Program-made: the position numbers and the translations under genes
In this document: piece after piece, positions 42,780 through 51,033 of the stretch
Numbering within the stretch: position 1 is the first letter of the stretch
Layout of the letters: every line of letters starts with the position of its first letter
From: CAZFLM01 sp964519955
GTDB taxonomy: Bacteria; Armatimonadota; Chthonomonadetes; Chthonomonadales; CAJBBX01
Direction of reading: 5' to 3'
DNA length: 64,000 nt
Assembly: GCA_964519955.1 (NCBI GenBank)
Contig: CAZFLM010000029.1
Location: forward strand, 1 to 64,000
Notes under the pieces: generated by a model
The model's input: only the letters and a program-made list of their open reading frames with translations
Databases searched by the model: none
Told to the model about the DNA's origin: nothing

Positions 42780-43595
42780 TCACCATTCCCGGATATAGCC
42801 GGCCAGCCACCCGCCGTCGACAGGCAGGATGGTGCCGGTGGTGTAGCTCGACGCCGGTGCGGCGAAGTAGACCGCGGCCGACGCGATCTCCTCCGGCTCG
42901 CCCGGCCGCCCGAGCGGTATGTGGCTGAGAAGGCTCTGCACCTTCTCCGAGTAGGTCCCGTCCGGACCGTAGAAGAGCTGGCGGGTGCCCGCAGTGAGCG
43001 TGGAGCCCGGCGCGATGCAGTTCACCAGGATGCCGTCCGGGCCCAGCTCGATCGCCATGGAGCGCGTCAGGTTTACCACGGCCGCCTTCGCCGCGACGAA
43101 CCCGCTCTGCAGCCGCGCCGGCACGATGCCCAGCACCGAGGCAATGTTGATGATGCGCCCGCCGCCCTGCTGCTTCATCTGCTTCACCACGGGCTGCGAC
43201 ACGAGCAGCACGCCGTCGAGATCCACGGCCATGATGCGCCGCCAGTCCTCCAGGCTGTACTGCTCGATGGTGACGCGGTCCTTGGCCGTGTTGATGCCCG
43301 CGTTGTTCACGAGCACGTCGACCTTGCCGAACGCCTCCATCGCCAGCGCTACGCCGTCCGCGATCGACGCCGAGTCCGTCACGTCGACGCGGGCGCCCAG
43401 GCACTTCTGGCCCGGCCTCAGCAGCGCCTGGCACTCGGCAGCGGAGCGCATCGCGCCGTCGCCATCGATGTCGGCCATCAGCACGCTCGCGCCGCTCTCC
43501 AGGTACGCCCGCGAGATCGCGAGCCCGATCCCTCGCGCCCCGCCCGTGACGATCGCGGCCTTGCCTTCCAGCGAGAACGAATAGGTAGCTGCCAT
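42780..43595 (-). CDS. short-chain dehydrogenase/reductase with Phe in place of catalytic Tyr
   Basis: SDR fold with TGGARGIGLA, NNAG (97-100) and the catalytic-type Ser153 in NIASVLGIV. The Tyr-x3-Lys motif reads GFVAAK: Phe166 replaces the proton-donating Tyr while Lys170 remains. The codon is TTC, two steps from nothing else unusual in the frame, and the protein is full length (271) with a normal GTILPVDGGW ending. It is either a non-classical SDR or an inactive paralogue. It lies between the 2-hydroxyacid dehydrogenase and E1alpha genes. Confidence 0.82.
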   Translation of the reverse strand: MAATYSFSLEGKAAIVTGGARGIGLAISRAYLESGASVLMADIDGDGAMRSAAECQALLRPGQKCLGARVDVTDSASIADGVALAMEAFGKVDVLVNNAGINTAKDRVTIEQYSLEDWRRIMAVDLDGVLLVSQPVVKQMKQQGGGRIINIASVLGIVPARLQSGFVAAKAAVVNLTRSMAIELGPDGILVNCIAPGSTLTAGTRQLFYGPDGTYSEKVQSLLSHIPLGRPGEPEEIASAAVYFAAPASSYTTGTILPVDGGWLAGYIREW

Positions 43596-43747
43596 GTGTT
43601 GCCTCGCATCGTGTGGGGCCTCGCAGTGCGCGAAGGCCCTGCGCTACACCTGGATCGACCGGCGCGCGTGTGGCGTCCGGAGGACGCTTGGCCGCAGGCC
43701 CGCCAGCCGGGCGGTTCTTCTCCCGGCCGGCGTCGGCGGCTTCCAGC

Positions 43748-44701
43748 CTACATGTTCACGCAGCTCGTCAGCGGCTTGCCCTGCAGGGCGCGGACCGCTA
43801 CCTCCAGGCCCATGATGTGCAGCTTCGGGATGCTCTCGCGGCTGTGCCACGCGAAGTGCGGCGTGAGCAGGGCCGTCGGGCACTGGCGGATCGGGTGGTC
43901 AGCCTCCAGCGGCTCGGTCTCGAACACGTCGAGGCCGGCCGCGGCGATCGTCCCCGCCTGCAGCGCCTCGGCGAGCGCCACCGTGTCGATCAGCGGGCCG
44001 CGCGAGGTGTTCACGACGATGGCGTTGGGCTTCATCGTCTTCAGGCGCGCGGCGTTCACCATGTGCCGCGTCTCCGGCGTCAGCGGCGAGTGCATCGAGA
44101 CGATGTCGCACTGCGCGAACAGGTCATCCACGCTCAGGCTCTGCACGCCCAGGCGCTCGAACTCCTCCGCCGGGACGAACGGGTCGTAGGCCGCCAGCTT
44201 GAACTCGCAGGCCGCCGCGCGCCGCAGCACCGCTCGCCCGATGCGCCCCATCCCAGCCACGCCGAAGGTCATCGCCTCGAACGCGGGCATCGCGTAGGGG
44301 AGGGCAGGCTTCCAGACGCCGTCGCGCAGGCTGCGGTCGAGCGTGGGCAGCTCGCGCGCCAGCGACAGCGCGAGCGAGAACGCGTGGTCCGCCACCTCGT
44401 TGATGCAGTAGTCCGGCACGTTGCAGACCGGGATGCCCTTGGCGCGGGCCGCCTCTAGGTCCACCGTGTCGACACCGATCCCGCGCCGGATGATCACCTT
44501 GCAGTGGCTCAGCTCGGCGATCACGTCCGCGGTCACCGGGTACCAGACGGCCACGAGCGCGTCGGCATCGCGGATGGCGGCCTCCTTGTCGGGGCACGCC
44601 TCGGCATCCACCAGTTCCATCCCGGCATCGGTCACGACCTTCAGCGACTCGGGGATGTACTCCGAGCCGTAGTCCGCCAGAACGACCTTCAGACGACCCA
44701 T
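43748..44701 (-). CDS. D-isomer-specific 2-hydroxyacid dehydrogenase (CtBP-like)
   Basis: NAD-dependent oxidation of a D-2-hydroxyacid. GVAGMGRIGRA is the Rossmann loop; catalytic Arg in NTSRGPLID, Glu in DVFETEP and His in TPHFAWHS are present, and RRGIGVDTVDLEAA, NVPDYCINEVADHA match the C-terminal-binding-protein-like bacterial group. 317 residues. It starts nine bases after the mutarotase stop. The 152 bases after its stop contain no gene. Confidence 0.87.
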   Translation of the reverse strand: MGRLKVVLADYGSEYIPESLKVVTDAGMELVDAEACPDKEAAIRDADALVAVWYPVTADVIAELSHCKVIIRRGIGVDTVDLEAARAKGIPVCNVPDYCINEVADHAFSLALSLARELPTLDRSLRDGVWKPALPYAMPAFEAMTFGVAGMGRIGRAVLRRAAACEFKLAAYDPFVPAEEFERLGVQSLSVDDLFAQCDIVSMHSPLTPETRHMVNAARLKTMKPNAIVVNTSRGPLIDTVALAEALQAGTIAAAGLDVFETEPLEADHPIRQCPTALLTPHFAWHSRESIPKLHIMGLEVAVRALQGKPLTSCVNM

Positions 44702-44710
44702 CGTCTCTCC

Positions 44711-45718
44711 TTATCCCGCCGGCTTCATACGTTCGGCCACCTCATCCGCGTGGCTCGCGCTGCCGACTACCAGATCCATCTTCCACTCGATCCAGCCGCC
44801 TGGCCCGATGTAGCGCCCGCGCCCGGCGGCCATCGCCTCGTCGAGCCGGTCCGGGAAGCCCGTGCACGGCTCCAGCGCGACCCAGTACCCCGCTTGCCCG
44901 CTGAACGGCCACCAACCGTGGTTGATGCACACGGCGATGTGCGCCGTGTCCTGGCGGTTCACGCGCAGCGCACAGAACCGGCCGGCGCCCGGGTCGAAGA
45001 GCGCGACCCAGCCCTCGTCCGTCGTCTCGACGCACACCTTGTCGTTCGCGTGCAGCTCGGGCCCGCCGATCGCGCCGTACTCGGTCATCCCGCCGTCGGG
45101 CGTCGGCACGCTGGGCCAGACGATGTCGCCGGCCTCCGCGATGCGCCCGCCGCCCGCGAAGACGATGCTCCCGCGCGGGTTGCCCGGCATCAGCACCTGC
45201 ATCCCGGGGCGCGCGGCCAGCAGCGGGTGCGCCGACCACAGCGTCTCCATCGACCGGCCTAGCAGGTTATGCACGCGGTAGACGAACCGGAACGCCCCGG
45301 GGCCATCGCCGGCCTCGATCATGCGCCAGAACCGGTACGGGAGACACACCCCGTCCGTCACCGTGGTCAGTGCGCGCCCGTCGGTCTCAACGTCCCACCG
45401 CGCCGTCCACAGCTCGCCGTGGTCCGGTACGGTCACTCCCTCCCACGGCGCGCGCGGGTAGGGGCACTCGCCGATGGTGGGGAAACACTCATCGAAGCCG
45501 CTCGCGTCGTAGTTGCCGAACTCGTCGCCATACGTCATCGCGCGGAGCGGGCGCGTCTCGTCCCGCCAGATGAAGTTGGCGTCGTCGCCCTCGCGCGTCA
45601 GCGACACGATCTTGGCGCCCAACTCCGGAATGACCACCAGCGAGGCGCCTTCCACATCCACTTGTACGGCCGACCAACCCTCCCACTCGATCCGCGTTAC
45701 TTGTGAGTCCCTTGCCAT
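44711..45718 (-). CDS. aldose-1-epimerase-like (galactose mutarotase fold) protein
   Basis: Beta-sandwich sugar mutarotase family protein, 335 residues, interconverting anomers before oxidation or phosphorylation. The opening (ASLVVIPELGAKIVSLTRE) and YGDEFGNYDASGFDECFP match the galactose mutarotase-like superfamily; HGELWTARW holds the first catalytic His, WSAHPLLAA the second, and WVALEPCTGFPDRLDEA the C-terminal catalytic Glu region. It starts two bases from the UroD-family gene, in a tight operon. Confidence 0.78.
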   Translation of the reverse strand: MARDSQVTRIEWEGWSAVQVDVEGASLVVIPELGAKIVSLTREGDDANFIWRDETRPLRAMTYGDEFGNYDASGFDECFPTIGECPYPRAPWEGVTVPDHGELWTARWDVETDGRALTTVTDGVCLPYRFWRMIEAGDGPGAFRFVYRVHNLLGRSMETLWSAHPLLAARPGMQVLMPGNPRGSIVFAGGGRIAEAGDIVWPSVPTPDGGMTEYGAIGGPELHANDKVCVETTDEGWVALFDPGAGRFCALRVNRQDTAHIAVCINHGWWPFSGQAGYWVALEPCTGFPDRLDEAMAAGRGRYIGPGGWIEWKMDLVVGSASHADEVAERMKPAG

Positions 45719-45720
45719 TC

Positions 45721-46869
45721 CTACTCCCTGGTCGCTTCGAGCATCGCGCGGATGTTGTCCAGCGGGATCTCGGGTGTCATGACGTTGGCGGGCCCGAGGA
45801 TCAACGCGTTGCCGAAAGGGCGTGCCAGTTCGTCCAGCGTGCGACGAATCGCGTCGCGCACCTGCGCGGGCGTGCCCTCGACGAGCAGGCCCTGGATGTC
45901 CACGGCCCCGCTGAACGCGATCGCGCCTCCGTACTGGCGCGCGAGTTCGGCGGTTTCCATGGCGCCGGGCTGCACCGGGTCGAGCACATCGACCCCGACA
46001 TCGATGAGATCGCCCACGATGTCGATAACATTGCCGCAGCTATGCAGGATGAAGTCCATCCCGGCGTCGTGCGCAGTGTTCACCAAGCGGCGGTACCGCT
46101 CCTTGAATATCGTGCGCCACATTCGCGGCGATATCATCAGGCTCGTCTGCGAGCCCCAGTCGTCGGTGAGGAACACGCCGGCCGCCCCGAGCTTCGCCCA
46201 CCAGCGGATGAGCGGAACGAGGTACGCTTCGAGCGCATCTAGCAGGCGCTCTACCTCGTCGCGGTTGCTGTACAGATCCACGAAGATCGCGTCCATTCCG
46301 CGCAGCGAGTGCAGCCGCTCGAACAGGGCCAGGTGGATGATGCCGTAGCAGTACTTCGACGCGGCGTGCGCCTGCATAAGCCCCGCGCAGGCGTCGAGGC
46401 GGCCCGGCGCGACGGGGTCCGGGATGCGCGCGAGGAAGTCGGGGAGTTGCTCCCAGTTCTCGATGGGGTAGGCGACCGGCGTTGCCCCGACGCCGCCCGC
46501 GGCATGGCCCCAGCGCGTGCCCCACTCGTCGGTCCACTCCATCGCCTCCGTGAGCGCGGCCAGCGGGTCGACGTACGGCGTCTTGCCGGGCGGCTGGTAC
46601 CCGATCGTGATGTCGTACGGGATGGCGGCGATCGCGTCGTCCGGGTACTCGCACAGCAGGTCGGCGAGGGCGTCACCGTAGCGCAGGATGATGTCCGTCG
46701 AGAGGCGCTTCATCCGCACCGGACAGCGCGGGGCGCCCTGGCGATGCAGCGCTGAGCGCACCCACTCCTTCGTCGGCGGGTTGGCACGCTGGGCGGCGTC
46801 GACGCGCTGCTCGAACCGCTGGATGATCGCGCGCCGCTCCTCGATGGGCAAGGTGTCCGAACGCATCAT
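45721..46869 (-). CDS. uroporphyrinogen decarboxylase-family protein
   Basis: Second UroD/MtaA-superfamily member in the window (382 residues), not closely similar to the one at 37 kb outside motifs. FILHSCGNVIDIVGDLIDVGVDVLDPVQ gives the His-x-Cys motif in pattern, TDDWGSQTSLMISPRMW the usual barrel strand, and TPEIPLDNIRAML the C-terminus without the Cys ligand of corrinoid methyltransferases. Its ATG overlaps the stop of the LDH2-type gene (ATGA). Placement inside a sugar-acid operon suggests a demethylation or related one-carbon step; not proven. Confidence 0.75.
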   Translation of the reverse strand: MMRSDTLPIEERRAIIQRFEQRVDAAQRANPPTKEWVRSALHRQGAPRCPVRMKRLSTDIILRYGDALADLLCEYPDDAIAAIPYDITIGYQPPGKTPYVDPLAALTEAMEWTDEWGTRWGHAAGGVGATPVAYPIENWEQLPDFLARIPDPVAPGRLDACAGLMQAHAASKYCYGIIHLALFERLHSLRGMDAIFVDLYSNRDEVERLLDALEAYLVPLIRWWAKLGAAGVFLTDDWGSQTSLMISPRMWRTIFKERYRRLVNTAHDAGMDFILHSCGNVIDIVGDLIDVGVDVLDPVQPGAMETAELARQYGGAIAFSGAVDIQGLLVEGTPAQVRDAIRRTLDELARPFGNALILGPANVMTPEIPLDNIRAMLEATRE

Positions 46870-47888
46870 GAGCGCTGATCCCTCAGTGCCGCCAGCTCAT
46901 CGAGCAGCTCCTGGCTGATGGGGATGCCGTTGACGGTTCGGTCGGCCTCGCGGCGGAACTCCGGTTCGCCGGGCGCCAGCACCTGCGCGAACCCCTCGGC
47001 GGTTGGCTGCTCGTGCAGCTCGGCGATCATCGCGGCGATCTGGTCGAGGAAGCCGTCGCCGCCCGCAAACCGCCGGTAGTCGATGGCCGCCGCGAGGTGG
47101 CAGAGGCCGCGCGGCTGGTCGTAGGCGCCGTACATGATCGGGATGTGCGGCCCGAAGAACCCGCCCGCCAGCACGCCGGTCAGCACGTCGACGATGGCGC
47201 CGAGCGCGTAGCCCTTGGCCCCGGCGGCGGGCGTCCAGAGCGCGGCCTTGTGCGGGTCGGTGGTCGGCTTGCCATCCGCGTCCAGCGCCCACGTCTCGGG
47301 GATCTGGCGGTTCGCCGCGCGCGCCGCGTAGATCTGCCCGCCCGCCACGGTGCTCGTCGCCATGTCGAGCAGCAGGGGCGGCCCCTGGCGCGAGGGCGCG
47401 GCCACGCAGATGGGGTTCGTGCCGAAGAACGGGCGCTTGCCGCCGAACGGCACCACGCCGGAGTCCGTCTGCGTCAGCACAACCGCGATCAGGTCCGCCT
47501 TCAGCGCCTGGTACGCGAAGAAGGAGAGCGCCCCGCAGTGGCTGCTGTTGCGCACGCTGACGAACGCCAGGCCGGACTCGCGCGCCATCGCGATCGCCTC
47601 GTCCATGCCGCGGTACACGTTCACGTGGCCCAGGCCGTTGTCGCCATCCACGGTTGCGGTCGACGGCCCGGTCCGCTCGGTCCGGTGCAGGGGCGCGGGG
47701 TTGACGGAGCCCTCATCCAGCCGGCGGATGTAGTGCGACACGCGCAGCACGCCGTGGGAGTCGGTCCCGCGCAGGTTCGCGTGAACCAGCGAGTCCGCCA
47801 CGATGCGGCAGTCGTCCTCGGGCACCCCGCGCGACGCGAACACCGACGCGACGAGGGAGTGCAGGCTAGCAGCGTCTATGGTTGGCAT
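46866..47888 (-). CDS. malate/L-lactate dehydrogenase (LDH2/MDH2) family oxidoreductase
   Basis: NAD(P)-dependent 2-oxoacid/2-hydroxyacid or sugar-acid dehydrogenase. GTDSHGVLRVSHY, RNSSHCGALSFFAYQAL with the catalytic His, PFGGKRPFFGTNPI and LLDMATSTVAGGQI are family hallmarks, and KGYALGAIVDVLTGVL the last. 340 residues is typical. Members reduce 2,3-diketogulonate, ureidoglycolate or lactate; the neighbouring KDG kinase favours a sugar acid. An upstream continuation of the frame beyond 47888 is ignored because the family starts at MPTIDAASL. Confidence 0.87.
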   Translation of the reverse strand: MPTIDAASLHSLVASVFASRGVPEDDCRIVADSLVHANLRGTDSHGVLRVSHYIRRLDEGSVNPAPLHRTERTGPSTATVDGDNGLGHVNVYRGMDEAIAMARESGLAFVSVRNSSHCGALSFFAYQALKADLIAVVLTQTDSGVVPFGGKRPFFGTNPICVAAPSRQGPPLLLDMATSTVAGGQIYAARAANRQIPETWALDADGKPTTDPHKAALWTPAAGAKGYALGAIVDVLTGVLAGGFFGPHIPIMYGAYDQPRGLCHLAAAIDYRRFAGGDGFLDQIAAMIAELHEQPTAEGFAQVLAPGEPEFRREADRTVNGIPISQELLDELAALRDQRS

Positions 47889-47974
47889 GGCTTCGTGTCC
47901 TGGTGAGTGTTCGTTGTCTTCGGGCAACCACTTTGATCGGCCTGATCGGGCTGACCGGGGGCGCTTTGCACCCG

Positions 47975-48979
47975 CTACCGCCGCACGCGCGCCGCGTTCT
48001 GGCCCTCCAGCAGGGCTTCGATCTCGTCGAGCGTGGCGAGGTTGAAGTCGCCGGGGATCGTGTGCTTCAGCGCCGCCGCCGCGACCGCGAAGTCGATCAG
48101 GCGCTGCGGCTCCATGCCGGTCAGCCAGCCGTGGATCGCGCCCGCGGTCAGTGCGTCGCCGCCGCCGATGCGGTCGACCATCGCCAGGTCGTAGTCGCGG
48201 CTGGTCCAGCGTCCGTCGCGGTTCGCCAGCGCCGCGTGCAGGCCACCCTCCGACGCGGACGAGCCCGACCGCTCCGAAAGCACCGCCGCCTCCAGGCCGA
48301 ACCCGTCGCGCAGGCGGGCCGCGACGTCCGCCACATCGCCGGGGGCGGGCTCTCCCAGCAGCAGCTCGGCATCCGAGCGGCCGCACAGCACGTGGGTCAC
48401 GACGGACAGCAACTCCCGCAGGACGCTCTGGGCCGTCGCCTCATCCCAGAGCCTCGACCGGTAGTTCACGTCGCAGCTCACGGGAATGCCACGCTCGCGC
48501 GCCTTGGTGCTTCCCTCGGCGACCGCCCGCACCACATTGGCGCCACGCGAGGGGGCCGTGCCGGAGAAGTGCAGCCACGCGCAGTCGTCCAGGATGGCGT
48601 CCCAGTCGTACACGCCGGGGTCGGCCTCCTGGAAGCCGCTGTGCTCGCGGTCGTAGATGACCTGCGAGGCGCGCTGGCCTGCCCCTTGCTCCACGTACAG
48701 CGTCCCGAGACGGTCGCCGCCGCGCACCACGTGCCGCGTGTCGACGCCGAACTGGCGCAGGTACGCCAGGCAGGCGTCGCCGACGGCGTGCGCCGGCACG
48801 ACCGATACCGCCGACGCGCTGTGGCCGAGCAGCACGAGCGACACCGCCGCGTTGGCCTCGGCGCCCGTGTAGCGCACCTCGAGCTGGCGCGCCTGGGTGA
48901 GGCGCTCGTGCCCGGGGCTCGTCAGCCTGAGGAGCAACTCGCCGAATGCGACGACGCGGGATGGTTCGGGGGAGGCCAT
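47975..48979 (-). CDS. kdgK: 2-keto-3-deoxygluconate kinase-type PfkB sugar kinase
   Basis: Phosphorylates 2-keto-3-deoxygluconate (or a close relative) to KDPG. VVAFGELLLRLT opens the fold, YTGAEANAAVSLVLLG is the substrate-side signature, and YDWDAILDDCAWLHFSG and CDVNYRSRLW are typical for KdgK. The anion-hole motif usually GAGD is GGGD in IGGGDALTAGAIHG near residue 270, retaining the catalytic Asp. 334 residues. The gene follows the aldolase gene by six bases, which supports the pathway assignment. Confidence 0.85.
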   Translation of the reverse strand: MASPEPSRVVAFGELLLRLTSPGHERLTQARQLEVRYTGAEANAAVSLVLLGHSASAVSVVPAHAVGDACLAYLRQFGVDTRHVVRGGDRLGTLYVEQGAGQRASQVIYDREHSGFQEADPGVYDWDAILDDCAWLHFSGTAPSRGANVVRAVAEGSTKARERGIPVSCDVNYRSRLWDEATAQSVLRELLSVVTHVLCGRSDAELLLGEPAPGDVADVAARLRDGFGLEAAVLSERSGSSASEGGLHAALANRDGRWTSRDYDLAMVDRIGGGDALTAGAIHGWLTGMEPQRLIDFAVAAAALKHTIPGDFNLATLDEIEALLEGQNAARVRR

Positions 48980-48985
48980 GACGGG

Positions 48986-49645
48986 TTACGACCGCTCCGC
49001 GATGGCCGGGGCGACCGCCTCGACGTAGGTGCGCGCGTTCGCCGTCAGCACCTCGAAGCGCCGCTCAGCGATGGCGACGGGGTCGAGGATCTTCCAGCCC
49101 ACGCCGATGCCGATCGCGCCCGCGCGGATGTACGCGGCCGCGGTCTCGGGCGTCATCTCGGTGGTCGGCATGATGGTGATGTGCGGCAGCGGACCCTTCA
49201 GGTCAATCAGGTACTCGGGCGTGGCGATGCGGCCGGGGAAGAGCTTCACCACGTCGGCGCCGGCGTCCCAGGCGGTTGCCACTTCGGTCGGCGTCAGCGC
49301 GCCGGGCATCACCGCGACGCCGTACTGCCGGCACACGTCGACGGTCGCGCGGTCGAAGCACGGGCTGACGATGTAGTCCGCTCCCGCGATGATGGCGAGG
49401 CGCGCGGTGACCGCGTCGAGCACGGTGCCCATGCCGACGAACACGTCCTGGCGGTGCGCGCGCAGCTTCTTGATGATCTCGAGCGCGCCGGGCGTGGTCA
49501 TCGTAATCTCAAGGTGCCGGAGCCCGCCCTCGGCCACGGCGTCCAGGATCTCGGTCACGTGCACCGGGTTGTCCGTGCGAAGGACGGCGACCACGCCCAC
49601 CGACGCGAGAGCGTCCAGGCCCTGCTGTTTGCGGCTAAGGGACAT
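48986..49645 (-). CDS. KDPG-aldolase-family protein with altered phosphate loop
   Basis: Class I aldolase fold of the Eda family: Glu46 in LEITMTT, GMGTVL, SPCFDRATVDVC and the Schiff-base Lys134 in VVKLFPG are conserved. The loop that binds the substrate phosphate, PTGGI in Eda, reads PTTEM (160-164), and the later GGSW reads GVGW. It may therefore act on a non-phosphorylated or differently charged 2-oxoacid, or tolerate the change. It is 219 residues long, headed by GGAG eight bases before the ATG, and is the first enzyme gene after the repeat-rich gap next to the ABC importer genes. Confidence 0.82.
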   Translation of the reverse strand: MSLSRKQQGLDALASVGVVAVLRTDNPVHVTEILDAVAEGGLRHLEITMTTPGALEIIKKLRAHRQDVFVGMGTVLDAVTARLAIIAGADYIVSPCFDRATVDVCRQYGVAVMPGALTPTEVATAWDAGADVVKLFPGRIATPEYLIDLKGPLPHITIMPTTEMTPETAAAYIRAGAIGIGVGWKILDPVAIAERRFEVLTANARTYVEAVAPAIAERS

Positions 49646-49698
49646 TGCGCTGCTCCAACTGACTGAGATGTACGGCTACCCACCCCGGCCTTCGGCCA

Positions 49699-50000
49699 CC
49701 CCTCCCGAATCGGGAGGGGACAATGTGCTGGCGTGTGGGACACTGACAGGCTTGTAACCACTGCTGCTCTGGGTGACCCGCAGTAACGAGGCAGAGCCGC
49801 GCGCGCCAGCAAGCGGACAACGCTGCACTGCGTACACGCCCTCGCCAGGCCCTCGCGCCAGCCGCCACGGCCCTGCCGGATCCCTCGCAGCGTTGGCTCG
49901 GGATGACCCGTTACGGCGCCGTGCCGCAGCGAGGCAGAGCAGCGCGCGCCAGCAAGCGGACAACGCTGTGCAACGCCAAGACCGTCGCCAGCCCCTCGCG
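49699..50000. repeat. palindrome and roughly 70-bp direct repeats in the 364-base gap
   Basis: CCCCTCCCGA (49699-49708) and TCGGGAGGGG (49710-49719) form a perfect palindrome around one base. Farther on, two similar stretches at about 49787-49857 and 49930-50000, offset by 143 bases, share the core GCGCGCCAGCAAGCGGACAA and CCTCGCG ends. No gene is supported. Confidence 0.7.
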
Positions 50001-50009
50001 GCCGCCGCG

Positions 50010-51014
50010 CTACTTGTTGATCGCCTTCTCGACCTTGTCCAGCAGCTCGTAGTACGGCGTCAGGCCGTCCTTCGTGATGAGCGGCGCGGGCAGCTTCGTC
50101 CACCACTCGATCTTGTCGCCCTTCGACGCCTTGACCAGCAGCTCGGCGGCCTGCTGCGCTTCATCCCACAGCGGCTGGCCGATGACCGCGCGGATCTCGC
50201 CGCTCTTCACCAGATCGAGGTTTACGCGCGTGTAGTCCATGCCGACCGCCACGATCTTGCGCCCGGTCTCCTTCTGCGCCTGGGCCCACGTTGTCGGCCC
50301 GCCGCCGGTCGTCGAGAGTGCGGCGGTCAGGTCCGGGTGCGCCCGCATCACGGAGACTGCCTTGGGGATCGCCTGGCCGGGGTCGAAGCCCTCCAGCTCG
50401 GAGTCGAGCACCTTGACGCCCGGATACTTCTCCGCCATGGTCTTCTTGAACGTCTCCGCGACCATGTTCTCCGTGCTGTTGAAGCTGCCCTGCGTCACCG
50501 CGACCGTGCCCTTGCCGCCGATGGCTTGGCCGATGAACTCGGCGCTCTCCTTGGCGTAGGCGGCCGGGTCGCAGCTCACGCAGCCCTTGGCGCCCGGCAC
50601 CGAACCCTCGGGAACGGGGAAGTGCGGCAGGATGATGGGCAGCCCGGCCTTCCCGGCCTTCTCGATGAACGGGTTGTACGAGGGATCGCCAGTCCAGATG
50701 GCCATGCCGGCGCCGTCGCCGCGCGCAAGCGCCTGTTCCGCCATCGCGATTGTGCCCGCGACATCCGGGCCGTCCGTGCCGAGCACCTCGCACTCGTATC
50801 CGAGCCTCTTGCAGGCCTCACGGAAGGCGATCTGGGTCAACTGATGGACCGGGTGGCCCTTCACAGCCTGAACCCAGTAGAGCTTCTTCTTCGCGGCGGC
50901 CGTGGTCGTGGGGGCGCCCGGGCCGGTCGTTCCGTTGGTCGACTGCTGCCGCTGGCATCCGGCTGCCAGCGCCAGGATGGCCACGCAACTCGCGATCAGT
51001 GCTGCCTTTCTCAT
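50010..51014 (-). CDS. sugar ABC transporter substrate-binding lipoprotein (RbsB-like)
   Basis: Periplasmic-binding-protein type I fold for a pentose/hexose-like ligand. Lipobox LAAGC puts the acylated Cys at residue 20. The body starts KKKLYWVQAVKGHPVHQLTQ, with GTIAMAEQALARGDGAGMAIW and AIGGKGTVAVTQGSFNST typical of the Rbs/Xyl group. The start at 51014 is seven bases after GGAGGT. It follows the permease gene by 19 bases on the same strand and is likely the receptor for the sugar degraded by the enzymes downstream. Confidence 0.88.
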   Translation of the reverse strand: MRKAALIASCVAILALAAGCQRQQSTNGTTGPGAPTTTAAAKKKLYWVQAVKGHPVHQLTQIAFREACKRLGYECEVLGTDGPDVAGTIAMAEQALARGDGAGMAIWTGDPSYNPFIEKAGKAGLPIILPHFPVPEGSVPGAKGCVSCDPAAYAKESAEFIGQAIGGKGTVAVTQGSFNSTENMVAETFKKTMAEKYPGVKVLDSELEGFDPGQAIPKAVSVMRAHPDLTAALSTTGGGPTTWAQAQKETGRKIVAVGMDYTRVNLDLVKSGEIRAVIGQPLWDEAQQAAELLVKASKGDKIEWWTKLPAPLITKDGLTPYYELLDKVEKAINK

Positions 51015-51033
51015 CGAAGTCACCTCCGCCCGA

